The translations under genes were made by a program, and so were the position numbers. 64,000 bases of DNA from Gordionus sp. m RMFG-2023 (Eukaryota > Nematomorpha > Gordioida > Chordodea > Parachordodidae): contig NC_088775.1 in assembly GCF_954871325.1 (NCBI RefSeq), forward strand, positions 27,319,561 to 27,383,560, read 5' to 3'. Of the stretch, positions 10,594 through 23,100 are shown piece after piece. Position 1 is the first letter of the stretch. Every line of letters begins with the position of its first letter. The notes under the pieces were generated by a model. It was not told the origin of the DNA. It ran no database searches and saw only the letters and a list, made by a program, of their open reading frames with translations.

Positions 10594-11896
10594 CACTGTG
10601 TGACAAATTTCGACTTGATTTTTTGGGAGAAAATAAAATAAACATGTTTTAAGACAGTTTTTTATGCATATTCTAAATCCGCTGTCAGTTTTTCTCTAGC
10701 ACGTCAGGTTTTTTATTTATTTTAGGTTAAAGTGGCCAAAAAGGTCATTTTTAGCACTTTTTGAAGGTTTATAACTTCGGTTCTAATGATCCCTACAAAT
10801 AAAAAAATATCTTAATTTTTGCAGCAAACCTTCCTTATTATTATTATACATTTTTTTTTATAAAATCCTTACTCTATTTTTAAACAACCTATATTTTTTA
10901 AATTTACCTTTATTTATAAAATCTTTTTTAATATAGCTTACATTTTATATATTTATTTATTGTGGCTTTCGTTCTCTTCACTACACTGCACACGGTACGA
11001 TTCCCAAACAATTTATTTTAATGAAAGGAATTAAATGTTTATGAAAAATTAAGCGCGAAAAAAAATAATTCTTCTCCTTTCTTCCTACTCGTTATTTGGC
11101 ATTATTATTTATTGCCCATACTACGGGTTCAAGGTACTCCATTGGAAAATCATATATTTTGATATAAAATGATTAGAAAAACAAATATTCTTAAATATAT
11201 CTAATAAAGATAAATAATAATAAAAAATATGAAAAAATTACCAATTATTGCATTTAAATGAATTTTGCTTCAAAAATGCTTAATTCAAAAAGAGTACAAG
11301 TTAAAAAAGTGGGTACAGATATTTGATTTTGGTATAAATTGATCATAAATGCATAAAATATTATTAGATACAACTAAAAAAGCTAAATATTACCTTAATT
11401 TTGCTTTAAAAATGCTTTATATAGAGAAAATTTAATAAAAGTGTACAAATTAAAAAGTTTGAAAATATCTCTACCGACTTTTTTAATTTATAGATTTTGG
11501 TTGAATTTACATGGCATAGAGTACTTTTGAAACATAATTAGAATTAATATATAATCTTGAGCGTATTTGAAGCAAAATTATATAAAATTTATCTTCTAAA
11601 GTTAATAATTTTGATAGTAATTTAAATTGAAAACTTAAGACCCCCAGAACGAAATTCTTTACCATTTTTCTCAAAATCCAATCTATAAAAAATTATAAAA
11701 ATTAGTAAATTTATAAAGAAATATAAGTTTAACACTATCACCAATTTTTAGGGATTTTTATTCGATACTTTTTAAAATATATATTTTTAAAACTTGACGT
11801 GTAGAGAAAATTTGAAAAACGGATTCGAACTCAGCGTCAAATTCTGCACCAAATCTTGTTTTTATTTTCTTCTCCCATTTTTCTTGTCACACAGTG
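10594..11896. mobile_element. 1.3-kb non-autonomous DNA element with CACTG ends
   Basis: The left end reads CACTGTGTGACAA and then, a few bases on, GGGAGAAAATAAAA. The right end is its inverse, with TTTTATTTTCTTCTCCC and TTGTCACACAGTG. The dinucleotide AA lies outside both ends. CACTG-type ends with a 2-3-bp target duplication fit the CACTA/Chapaev group, but this is an inference from the ends alone. There is no transposase frame. Inside, two diverged subrepeats with TTTTGCTTCAAAAATGCTT-like cores lie at about 11160-11480. Confidence 0.65.
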
Positions 11897-12355
11897 AATC
11901 GATATTAAGTTTTTTAAAAAAAATTTGAATATAGTCCGAAAAATATAATTTATAAAATTTTCCAGTCTTTATTTCTACAAAAATATTTTTTTATTTCTCC
12001 TTTCATTCACGTTAGGCCAAAATATAACCATTATCTTGGGGGTAACCTTTTTGAATGATAACACAAAATTTAACCAACCTTAAAGTTTTTTAAAATGATT
12101 TTTCACTTAGGCTTCAAAAAGATTTTTTTATATGAAATGAACAAATTATTATATTTCAGCTTAAAAAAGTTTGAAAAAATACGTCATAACAAATAAATAT
12201 GACAAACAAAGAAATGAAGGAAAAATTCTCGGAAAAAAATAAGTGAATTTGAATTTTTTGAACAAAAATATATATATCTTTTGTCAAGAAAAGGATGCAT
12301 TATTCTTCTGAAAATAAAGTATCTTAGATATAGATATAAGTATTTTACGTATCAG
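11897..12355. other. AT-rich spacer
   Basis: No open frame or repeat array is seen. A GTATCTTAGATA sequence at 12319-12330 recurs at 16383-16394 on the far side of the foldback element. Confidence 0.4.
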
Positions 12356-12360
12356 GTCAA

Positions 12361-12585
12361 TTGTCGTTCGCGAAAAGTTTTTATAGCGAAGGTAAAATCG
12401 CGAAACCAATTCTGCGAATTTATCTCCGCGAAACATTTATAGCGATGACAATTTCGCGAATTCATTTCCGCGAAACATTTTACTCATACACTTTACAGCT
12501 AATTTTTTATCGCGAATATGTTTGCACGAAGTCATTATCGCGAGCGCATTACCGCGAAGCAATAAATATATTGCGAATGCATTTA
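12361..12585. repeat. Left GCGAA periodic array
   Basis: GCGAA or CGCGAA recurs about every 15-20 bases between AT-rich spacers, for example CCGCGAAACATTTATAGCGA. CpG is otherwise rare in this window, so the array stands out. The 95-codon frame over it is not a gene. Confidence 0.75.
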
Positions 12586-13039
12586 TTTAAAGGAAGACAA
12601 CATATTATTATTATTTATTATTTGATGTTTTTTAATAAAAAATGTTAGGCTACTATTGTAATATTATTTTTGTTACAATTTAATAGTGATTTTCACGCCC
12701 AAGATTTTAAGTAAAAAATATTTCTTGAAGTTCAAAATGTTATTTTATATGATCTATCTCTTAATATTAAAAGAGGTGGGTTTTCTAAATAATTTTTTTT
12801 AAAATATTTTTATTCAACTTATTTATGTTATTTTATATGATCTTTTTAAGGAAAATAATTTTCATATTCGTTATTTTTAAGATTCTTGAAATATTTTGAC
12901 TCAAAAGGGCAAAGATATTAGATATTAAATTATTAATTCAATGAAGATGTTCCTTGGATGGCAATTATCATATTCGGTATTTTTAAACATATTAGATTTT
13001 TTTAACGCTAATGGGCAAAAATATGTATTTTTAACATGT

Positions 13040-14520
13040 TAAATTATAATTTCATTAGGATGTATCATATAAAAACGAGAATTGTCATAATCATCATTTT
13101 TAAAATTTTTTTACAATTTTTTGACGTAAATGGGCAAAAATATAAATTGTTACATGTTAAAATAAAATTTTAGTGAAGAAGTACCATAGATATAAGTTAC
13201 AATTGTCATAATCGTTGTTTATAAAGTTTTTTGAATTTTTTTGTTGCAAATGGGTAAAAATTTAGATTGTAAACATGCTAAATTAAAATTTCATGAAGAT
13301 CTACCATTGAAAAGTGACAATTGTCATAATCGTTATTTTTAAAGTTTTTTGAATTTTTTTGACCAAAATGCGTTAATATAAGTATTGCTAGTATGTTTAA
13401 ATAAAACTTCAGTGAAGATGTACCCTAGAAAAGTGACAATTGTCATAATCGTTATTTTTTAACTTTTTTGAATTTTTTTGACGTAAATGGGCTAAAATAA
13501 GTATTGCTAACATGTTTAAATAAAATTTCAGTGAAAATGTACCATAGATAAGTTACAATTGTCATAATCGTTGTTTATTTTGAATTTTTTTGTTGCAAAT
13601 GGGTAAAAATATAGATTTTAATCATGCTAAATTAAAATTTCATGAAGATGTACCATTGAAAAGTGACAATTGTCATAATCGTTATTTTTAAAGTTTTTTG
13701 AATTTTTTTGACTAAAATGGGTTAAAATAAGTATTGCTAGCATTAAATAAAATTTCAGGAAGTTGTACCCTAGATAAGTGACAATTATCATAATCATTAT
13801 TTTTAAACTTCGTTTGACGTAAATGGGCCAAAATATGATAACATATTTAAATAAAACTTCAGTGAAGATCTACCTTAGATAAGTGACAATTGTCAAAATC
13901 GTTATTTTTAAAGTTTTTTGTATTTTTAACGCAAATGGGTAAAAATGTAGATTGTAAATATGTTAAATTAGAATTTCATGAAGATGTACCATAAAAAAGT
14001 GACAATTGTCATAATAGTTATTTTATAACTTTTTTAAATTTTTTTGACGTAAATGGGCTAAAATATTGCTAACATGTTAAAATAAAATTTCAGTGAAATG
14101 TACCCTAGATTAGTGACAATTGTCATAATCCTTATTTTTAAAGTTTTTTGAATTTTTTTGACGTAAATGGGTAAAAATATAGATTGTAAACATGTTAAAT
14201 TAAAATTTCATGAAGATGTACCATAGAAAAGTGACAATTGTCATAATCGTTATTTTATAACTTTTTGAATTTTTTAGACGCAAATGGTCAAATTATAAAT
14301 TGCTTATATGTTAAAGTAAAATTTCAGTGAAGATGCACCATAGATAAGTTACAATTGTCATAATCGTTGTTAATAAAGTTTTTTTGATTTTTTTTTGTTG
14401 CTAATGGGTAAAAATATAGATTGTAAACATGCTAAATTAAAATTTCATGAAGATATACCATTAAAAAGTGTCAATTTTTATAATCTTTATTTTTAAAGTT
14501 CTTTGATGTAAATGGGTTAA
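13040..14520. repeat. Tandem array of ~120-bp units, left arm
   Basis: About 13 diverged units. Each has a GTGACAATTGTCATAATCG core, a TTTTTTGA(C)GTAAATGGG segment, and an AAATTTCAGTGAAGATGTACC segment. The 10-base palindrome GACAATTGTC recurs once per unit. No frame is open through the array. Confidence 0.85.
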
Positions 14521-14889
14521 ATTATTGTAATCCATTTTAACCATATGTTTATAAAAATAAAATTTTAACATTAAATTTATAGGATGTTGATTGTATCATA
14601 TTACTAAATAATATTCATATGGTTTTTAAGTTCTTTCTATAAAAATCCTACCCTGATTTCAGACTCAGCACTATTTTGCCACGAGTATACAAAAATATTT
14701 GCTAACTGTGAATGCAAGGTTATACATTTTTATAATGTAGAATTAAAATTTATTAATTAAAGGAATAAGATTTTGAATCCATATCTTTTAGCATAGTTTA
14801 CAACTATCTTTAATAATCACTTTGCATATTTTTATCAAATTTTAAGCAGGATAAAAGGAACACAACGATTATGAGCATGAAAATATCGA

Positions 14890-15480
14890 TTTGTTTTTTT
14901 GTTTCGACTGAAATTTTATTTTAACATGTTAACAATTTATATTTTTGTCCAAAATTCAAAAACTATAAAAATAACGATTATGACTATTGTCACTTATCTA
15001 GGGTATATCTTCACTGAAATATTATTTTAACATGTTAGCAATTTATATTTTAGCCCATTTGCTTCAAAAAAACTTTTAAAAATAACGATTGTGACAATTG
15101 TCACTATTATATGGTACATCTTCATGAAATTTTAATTTGGAATTTTTACAATCTATATTTTTATCCATTTGTATCAAAAATTTTAAAAACAACGCTTATG
15201 ACAATTGTCATTTATCTATGGTACATCTTCAATTGATATTTTATTTTAACATGTAAGCAATTTATTTTTCATTTGCCTCAAAAAACTTTAAAAATAAGGA
15301 TTATGACAATTGTCACTTATCTAGGGTACATCTTCACTGAAGTTTTATTAATACATGTTAACAATACTTATTTTAGCCGATTTACGTCAAAAACTTTAAA
15401 ATAACGATTATGATAATTGTCACTTTTATATGGTGCATCTTAATTGAAATTTTAATTTAACATGTTAAAAATACATATTT
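14890..15480. repeat. Tandem array of ~110-bp units, right arm (inverted)
   Basis: About five units of the same family as 13040-14520 in the opposite orientation, seen as GATTATGACAATTGTCACTT repeated near 14975, 15090, 15195, 15300 and 15410. Confidence 0.82.
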
Positions 15481-16029
15481 TACCGTAAAAAATCTAATAT
15501 GCTTAAAAATTTTTCCAAGGAACATCTTCAATAACGAATATAAAAATCAGATTAAATTATTTTCCTTAAAAAGATCATATAAAATAACATAAATATGTTA
15601 AATAAAAATATTATTTAGAAAACCCACCTCTTTTAATATACTTAAAAAATAGATAATTTTACAAAAATGATAAAAAAAAATAAAAAATTTCACCTAAAAG
15701 ATTGTTTATTTATAATAAAATTCACAAAACAATTCCTCAAAAAAGATTTAAAATTTTTATCAAAATATGTTCTTCAAAAAGTTTTTTTTTTAAAATTTTG
15801 GTAATGAAAATCACTAATAAATTGACAAAAATAATATTACAATAGTTGCATATCATTTTTTTATTAAAAAAACATCAAATAAAAGAAATCCATTTTTCAT
15901 TTCATAATAAATATAATAATATAAATAAAAAATATATATCATATAATGTTTATTTTTGATAAATAAAATATTAGCATTAAATATAAATAAAATAAATTAT
16001 TTTAATAAAAATAAAAAAATAATAATAGG

Positions 16030-16315
16030 CCGCGTTATATTTCGCTATATTGTCTTCCTGATTTATGTTTCGCGATATTGACTTCGCTATAAAATTTTCG
16101 CGATTACTGATTCGCGATAAAAATTTCGCTCTAATAATCGCTTTAAAGGTTTCGCGATAAGAGTTTCGCTATAAAAAATTAGCGATATTTGTTTCGCTAT
16201 ATTGTTTTCGCGGAAAAGTAATCGCTAATGTGGATTCGCGATAAAAATTTCGCTATAAAATTCATTCGCGATTAACGACATTAGTGATAAAAGTTTCGCG
16301 ATAAAAGTTTCGCTG
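16030..16315. repeat. Right GCGAA periodic array
   Basis: About 20 TTCGCGAT or TTCGCTAT motifs, spaced roughly 15 bases apart, inverted relative to the left array. The alternation of ATCGCGAA and ATAGCGAA is seen on both sides. Confidence 0.78.
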
Positions 16316-16322
16316 AATTGAC

Positions 16323-17451
16323 ATGGAACCAGTATTTAATTAAGAATGTCAAAAAATGAGTACAATACACAAAAAGAATCTTGTATCTTAGATACAAGTA
16401 TTCGCACTACTGCCCAAATTTTGCTGGAACAATATATGATACTATGGTTATTATAAATGTTTAATTTTTTTTAAAAATATATAAATCAATTAGTAAGCCA
16501 CAATCAAAACACTTCAAGCTTCTACTACACTCTGAATGACACTCTTAAATCGTTGGTTGATCAATTGATACACGTATTATATATTGAATTGATAAATAAT
16601 GCATTATTGTCTATTTTGTAATTTTTTTTATTATTAAAATGGGTCGTAACGTCGGTATCTATATAACGTTTAATTTTTTCGTTATATGTGTGGCCTCACC
16701 GTTTTGCTTGGGATGAATAATTAAACATGCAGGTTCCATGCAGAATAACATAAATATCTAAACACCCATCTTTGAGAAAAATCTTCAGACTTGCAAAATA
16801 TTTTTCTGGGTAAAATATTCAGCTAGCCGTTACTGAAAACGGGCTCAAATCGAATTGTCAACACACTAGTCAACCTCCGATTTCCTTGGTTTGGACCAAA
16901 TTATAGCGATTTCGTTTTTAAAACTATTTCGTGGTTTGATTTTACAATCGGTCTTCTGTTTGTGTTTTGACAAATTTCTAAATTATAATATCTTTTTATT
17001 AATTTTTATACCACCTTTTTGGGTCGATCCATTACGATATTGCCTATATTATTTAATATGGGCCAATTATGTATATCATAAACTATTTTGCTTGCTATAT
17101 ATTTATCAATATATTTTAATTTTTCAATGTACTCACCTTTTTTTTTTAAATATAGAATATCACCATCTATGACTATACCATAACCATAACACAGTCATTT
17201 AAAAAATATCCTCAAATTTCAATTAATCTTTTTATTTATTCAGTTATAATCTACTATGTAAAATTTATATAAATATTGAGAAATCGCTTATTTACATAGT
17301 AAATCGTTGCATCTCATTTTTGTTAAAATCTTTCTATCTTGTAGTAGAAAGTCAGTGATGAAAACAGAATAACCCTCCCCCCATTTTATTAATTCTGACT
17401 CCCAACCTCAATTATCAAATAATTTTTATCGCAATCTTTACTGTTATTAAA
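16323..17451. other. Non-coding stretch with one inverted-repeat element copy
   Basis: About 16735-16870 is a minus-oriented relative of the small element at 17452-17606. It shares AATATTTTTCTGGGTAAAATA and CGGGCTCAAATCG. The 93-codon frame at 16891 is hydrophobic AT-rich translation and is not called. Confidence 0.45.
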
Positions 17452-17606
17452 GGGCTCGTTTTGAGCCTATTTTTAAAAACGGCTAACTTAATATTTTATC
17501 CAGAAAAATATTACCCAAGCCTGAAGATTTCCCACAGATGATTTAGACATCTATCAGCAAAATCTCGAGCCTAATTTTTAAAATCGGCTCAAATCTAGCC
17601 GTTTAA
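17452..17606. repeat. Small inverted-repeat element (GGCTC...GAGCC family)
   Basis: The start GGCTCGTTTTGAGCCTATTT and the end (inverse of GGCTAGATTTGAGCCGATTT) are inverted repeats of each other, so this looks like a MITE of ~155 bases. Relatives are seen at 16735-16870 (inverted), 20150-20230, 21790-21885, 24750-24990 and 27648-28095. They have different lengths, so the family is old or has variable cores. Confidence 0.6.
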
Positions 17607-18385
17607 ACATTATTAATCTTTAATATATAATATAAATAATTCAGCCAAATTAAATAGGTTTTCTACTGCTTTGCTACTTTTATTAGACTGCATTATCAAA
17701 TCTAGGGAACCATAAAACACTTGAAAATAAAATATTATATTTAATAATGAAAGTATATGTATATATACACCTTTCCTTTCATAACTGTAATGTTTGAAGC
17801 CTAGAACTTTTAAAATCAAGAGATTTCTTCTCTTCATAAAATCTTGTGACTTTTAAAAACAACACTCAAAAATTCATTTGTGCAAACCAAGGTTGTTATC
17901 AACGTTTACCCAAAACATAAAATAAAATGAATTTTTTCTATTCTAAAAAACTATAGTTCTAGCCATGTAAAAGTGACATGCTATGCTTTAAATTTGTCAA
18001 AGCTGTCTTCAAGACAAAAGTAGGAAAAAACATATCTTTATATGATAAATATAAAATAAACATTTTAAATCTAAATAAATATATAATTACTGCTCAGTTC
18101 CCAAAATTTATAAGTATCAAATTAGTAAATTTTTCTTCTTCTTTTAAACTTTTATTTTCTTTTAAAATCACAAAGATAAAAACCATATATATTTTTTACA
18201 AAAATTATTATTGCTCGAAAAAATACATATTTGTATACAATATATGGAAATGTGACTTAAAAATAATGCACATTCATAGAACATATCCCTTATTTTCGGA
18301 GATGTTTCCCATGCATATTCTATTAATTTATTCTAAAAATACTACATTATTAATTAGTTATTATGCAATAACGTTCTTTGAATAA
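17607..18385. other. AT-rich stretch, nothing supported
   Basis: Two frames of 74 and 135 codons exist here. Their amino acid use (Ile, Lys, Phe, Asn, Tyr) is that of random AT-rich DNA, and no domain is seen. Confidence 0.4.
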
Positions 18386-18820
18386 TTAATTACTTGGCTC
18401 AAACAGCATCTGCGCGAATTGCGCTTGCACCTCTTCTGTATTGTTCCTTGATTCCGGATTTATAATCACTCATTTTGATTTATAGAATATATGCCTTCTA
18501 CCCTTTTGTGCCTCTACCTTCTTCCATTCTTAGGGGCTTTCCGGACGGTCATCAATTTAGGTTGTATGGACGAATCTTGATGCGATAGTTATCTTGGGTG
18601 GATTTTCATATTTCCATCTAAGTTGATTGCTAGGAGACCATTCCTTCCACAGGAATAACACTTGAGACTAGTTGGCTGCGTAATCTGTTGAGATTGCTCA
18701 TGAATTGGATGCACTGGAAGTTGTATTGGAAAAGAAAATTCTCTCATCCTTTCAGAGGATTTGCCTGCTGTGTAGGAGCGGTATTTATTTGAAGCATCAT
18801 ATTGAGCATTTATTATTTAA
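18386..18820 (-). pseudogene. Decayed coding island, unknown family, with a CxxC motif
   Basis: On the minus strand an open stretch of about 75 codons (from about 18817) has ordinary coding composition, unlike its surroundings. It includes TSLKCYSCGRNGL and ends at a stop near 18590. Coding-like sequence continues in another frame, with in-frame stops, to PESRNNTEEVQAQFAQMLFE before a stop at 18386-18388. It is therefore probably a broken copy of a host gene or DNA transposon of about 140 codons. I do not recognise the family. No Met start is clear. Confidence 0.4.
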
Positions 18821-18998
18821 ATTGACTGTTACTTCAATTTTAATAAAAATTTTAAATTAATTAATAATACTTTTTGTAAACTTTAATTAATGCCGTTTAT
18901 CAAAACAATTTTTTTTACTTTAACCATCAATGCTAATATATCTCATGTTTTTTCCATTTACGAATTTTTTGCTGACTTGGAATCAAAATAACGACGAG

Positions 18999-19066
18999 GA
19001 AAGGAAAATCATTTACCTAATATATTGTCAAGATTAAGAGCCAACAACGAAGAACAGGATATGAAG
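18999..19066 (+). CDS. Possible upstream exon of the ubinuclein-like gene
   Basis: A 68-base open stretch encodes HLPNILSRLRANNEEQDMK. It is followed by a good donor, AAG|GTATAG. It ends in phase 0, the phase in which the exon at 19817 starts. The acceptor before it (ACGAG) lacks a pyrimidine tract close by, and the sequence is too short to match to the family. This is a candidate only. Confidence 0.22.
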
Positions 19067-19816
19067 GTATAGATGAAAACCGAGAAGAAAATTGCTCCAT
19101 TTCATTGGTTGTTAAATTTGAATTTAAAAGGTAGGATAAAAAGTGTGAAGGAGTTAAATTAATTGTATCGTTTAGCAAAGGATGAAAGTTGATTACTACT
19201 TATTTTTTTATTAGCATGTAAGGTGGTTAAAAACTTTTGCAAATTCTTCCAACAATATAATGTGTCTGAAATATTTAATTTATTAAATTTTTTAAACATT
19301 TCGCAATTGGTTTTAGAATTTCATTCATATCTTCAGCAGCTCTTTGAATGTAATATTTTCATTTCTAATTGCAATGTCGATTTTATTTTGATTGCTTTCA
19401 CATTTAGATAATTTTACGTTAATAGGCATCTTAACTATCTACAACTGAGTTCCAACAAATTTAATCGTTGAGTAGTCTATGTAAATATAAACCTATGGGT
19501 CAAACAATGTTTCCTTGGCATTATCTACCGTTACTATAATTAAAAAAATAATATTGTTATTGTTACGTTTTGCGAATAAAGGGTTTTCTCAATCTTATAT
19601 AATGAATGATATTTTGTTTTAAAAAATCGGTCCTCTTTTTATGTGGTTCAGTTCGGGTTGATCTTTGCAAATCGAAAACGTGACCTCCACTAATAAAAAC
19701 TAGTTCCATTTTTCTTAATTTATTTAAATTTTGATATTTTAAAATCACACATTATTCCATATTGATAAACAAAATTATTCATCATTACTATTGTATCTTT
19801 CTCTCCATCTTCCTAG
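19067..19816. other. AT-rich stretch before the ubinuclein exon
   Basis: It is probably intronic. The short frames at 19223 (plus) and 19563 (minus) have no recognisable content. A pyrimidine-rich acceptor (TCTTTCTCTCCATCTTCCTAG) ends it. Confidence 0.45.
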
Positions 19817-20111
19817 ATATCTTCTACCTCAACCCCGCCAGCCTCCTGCTCTACCGCATCTTTTAACCTCGTCAAAAACTCGGAAAAATTGGCGTCCCCG
19901 CGATTTTTCACACCTCAAATAAATGCTGTCCTGCTTTCGGTCGAAAACGAGTCCCGCAAGAGCCTCAATTACACGCAACGATCTCGCATGTACGACCTTA
20001 TAATGCGCCACGTGCCCTGTAGCCGAGATACCCTTTTGAAAAGGACCAAGAGACTTTGGCAAGAAGACAAAGAACACAGGCTGGACAAAGCCCTCGGACA
20101 GTTTCACAATG
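19817..20111 (+). CDS. Ubinuclein-like gene, middle-domain exon 1
   Basis: The exon opens right after a TCTTCCTAG acceptor in phase 0 and closes before GTATAACC in phase 1. After a Ser/Thr/Pro-rich lead it encodes FFTPQINAVLLSVENESRK and VPCSRDTLLKRTKRLWQED, the core of the conserved ubinuclein middle domain. It is GC-richer than both flanks. The frame has no native start codon, consistent with an internal exon. Confidence 0.85.
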
Positions 20112-23100
20112 GTATAACCAGTGTTGCCATATGGCCTTATTTAATCGGGGTTTTTAGGCAACACTTAAAACGGCTAAACTGACATTTTTAGTAAAAAAAC
20201 TACCACCTCAGCCTCAAGGTTTTACCCTAAGGAATGGCTCGAACTTTGAGAGAACTTGAAGATAATCAATTCCCGCCTCAAAGCTTATTCCATTTTTTTT
20301 GATTTTGTATTAATATTTTATATTATAACGCCGAAATTTTCCCAGAATAGGTCACATTTTTCCAAATTCAAAAAATTAAAATATTACCAGCTTACTATTT
20401 ACTTTTGTTTTTTACTAATTTCAGCTTTAAAAATTTCCCTTTTTTATCCAATCCATACATTACCTAAATAAAAACGGGAGTTTTAAACTTACCATGTGAC
20501 ATTACCCGTGAACCCTGCTCATTTTTATTCACTAGGAATGGAGGGGGAGGGGCAAAGAGTACAAAATTTTGTTTATTTTAAAAAGAAAATTTTGAACTTA
20601 GTTTCAGATTAAGAAAATAAATCAGGCTTGATTTGAATTTTTAAAAACGGTGTTTCAAAATTTTCTTCTGTGTCACAATATCTATATGGGAAAGAACAAA
20701 TTATATAGTTGTGGAAAATTTTATATGCTAACTTGAGTGGCTGGTACCAAGGATTCAAACTGAACCGTTAAACAGGTATTAACCCTTATTATTAACCGAA
20801 CCTGAACCGGACCTCTAAAAATGCATGTTGATTAATAATCAGTTTTGACTGATAAATATCAGTAATTATTTTAGATATTTTTGTATTATAAGTTAGCATT
20901 TTGAAGTGTGTCATAAAATATATTCTTCCTTATAGATATAATTTGACAGAACAGAAGAAAATATCAATTTTACATAGCTCAATATGATTTTTTAGAGAAT
21001 GTGATAAAAAAAAAGATTTAAGCGGATTTATTTAAAGCCTCAATAACATTACAAATGTAAACATTTTAAAATAAATAAAAGAACAAAAAAATTATCACAT
21101 TAATTATCTCTGTCCAGCAGCTTTTTCCACAAAACAAGCTCTTTTAATTACATTATTTATCTTTATCACTCGAAAATATTAATCAGCACTCAAATGCGTC
21201 GACAAATCGCAAAAGGAAGCCATTTCCGACCCCCAATGGCCTAAACTGACGAGCGAGCTGGTGCTAACCAATCATGCTCGGAGATTCCTCGAAGAAGTGG
21301 TCACCTTAAAATTGGAATTCTGGGACAGACAAAGGCATTACCATAGCCATAGCTCTCAAATCACGCCCCTTTTATACGTTTTGGAATTCGTCAAAACTGA
21401 CATTGTCTCCCGTTTCCCACGGAATTCTGACGAACTCAATATCGAGTTAGTTTTTTTACTTGGCGATTTTTGCGTAGTGTTGTTTATTTTTATATCTAAT
21501 CAATGGTTTTACTCGTTACTTTTCCAATAAATGTAACGATACTTTTTTTATTAATAACGATTAGAATAACGTTATTCTGTAACTGTATTTACCGTACTTT
21601 TTTTATTTAGATATATTTTATGATATATTTGTAAAAATATTTTTGTTGCATCAGGTTTTTAAAGAATTTTATAGAGCCGTTCGTTGACGCTTATCAAATT
21701 TTTACCAAGTAAATTATATTATTTTTTTGCTAGTTACACAGAGTAACCTTTTTACTAAACCCATTCTCTATTTTAGATATCATAGTAGTATTATAGGTAG
21801 GTTTGATAAAAAACCCAATTTGGATCCATTTTTAAAATCGAACTAATTAAGATTTCATCCAAATACTATTATGTAAGCCAGCAACATACAAAATCCCTAA
21901 AAAATTAGTAATGGGAGGGGCCTTATTTTTTTAGCCTATGTCCATGGGCAATACTCAAAAATGATAATAAATTTTAAACATTTAGTTTAGTACATTTAAG
22001 AAACTTGGAAATTAATAACTTTTAAAACACTTATTAACTGCCCATTTATTTTAAATACTGCCTAAGTCAAGCTTAAGGGTTTATTTTAAAAAATTTTCTA
22101 CTAAATGATTTTTATACAGCTCATTCAAATTAAATACTGCCTTGAGTATGTAATATAACTGACCTTTTCTTATATAAAAAAGTGGCAAAATAATTTATTT
22201 TAATTATTTATAAATAATTAAATTAATGTAAATGATAATGGATGAAGCGACATCTTAGTTTTTTAAAATGAATATATTACATTACAGTTTGATGCCGGCT
22301 TAAACGATGGTACCGATACATCTCCACTAATTGTTATCAATAAATTTAAAATGGAATGATATAATTTCATTTAAGAAAATTATTCATAATACTTACAAAC
22401 AATTAAAATATAGCTCAAAAAAGGTGAAGAAACACCATACCAACAGACTTATAAGCAAAGTAATTTCTCCGACAGAGAAAATTCTAGTGCCACCACTCGA
22501 AGATTCTACATATGCCCTGCTGCCCTCATCCACTACTTTACCAATCAAATGTTCGAATAAAACCACTCCCCCTGCCTCAAATACTAGCTACAGCTCTGCC
22601 AATGATTTAGACAAGGCTCCAAAACTTCTACTCGCCAGTATTAGGTTTTTTTTGTTACAAAATAATTTATCGAGAAATTACAAGTTGTCTGACCAGGCCA
22701 AAAAATTTTATTATCCTTGATCCCGCTAGAGATTTGCAACGGGCGGGTATAAACCGCCAATATTATGGAGGGGCTAGTTTTAAAAAATAAAACATTGGTA
22801 CCCCTCCCATTGCAAACCTCTAAGCCACACGGATATCTAATGGTTTTAAATAATTCCATTATAAGTTTTTATTAGATAGATAGAAATTTTAATCCATTAA
22901 AAAATAATAAAGATGACTTAAAAATATCAAATTTATTTAGTCATAGTTATTTGAAACTCCCATCCATATTTTGCTTGACCTTTTTTAGAGTTCATTCATT
23001 GATTGGCAAACTATTGGTTTAAAAAAAATATATCTTCTCTTAAATTATACAGCAAAAACAATGGCAACCACCCGTCCACCTTTCTCAAACGCAAAATTAA

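Larger units (their letters stand above)
12356..16322. mobile_element. Foldback-type element, ~4 kb, with long composite inverted repeats
   Basis: The outer ends are GTCAATT at 12356 and its inverse AATTGAC at 16316-16322. Each arm has, from outside in: an irregular array of GCGAA/TCGCGA motifs (left 12368-12585, right 16030-16315), an AT-rich block shared in inverted form (for example AAAACATCAAATAA on the right and its inverse near 12600-12640 on the left), and a tandem array of ~115-122-bp units. The left array is longer (about 13 units) than the right (about 5). A spacer of a few hundred bases separates them. No transposase is present. Long inverted repeats made of direct subrepeats are the defining structure of foldback elements (FB, Galileo). 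A family assignment is not possible from this alone, and no clean target duplication was found. Confidence 0.75.

Noticed and set aside
12361-12648. 95-codon plus-strand frame
   Set aside because: It covers the GCGAA array of the foldback arm and has no coding character.
22261-22375. Alternative start of ubinuclein exon 3 after TTACAG or TTTAAG
   Set aside because: Both run into a stop in the phase set by the preceding donor.
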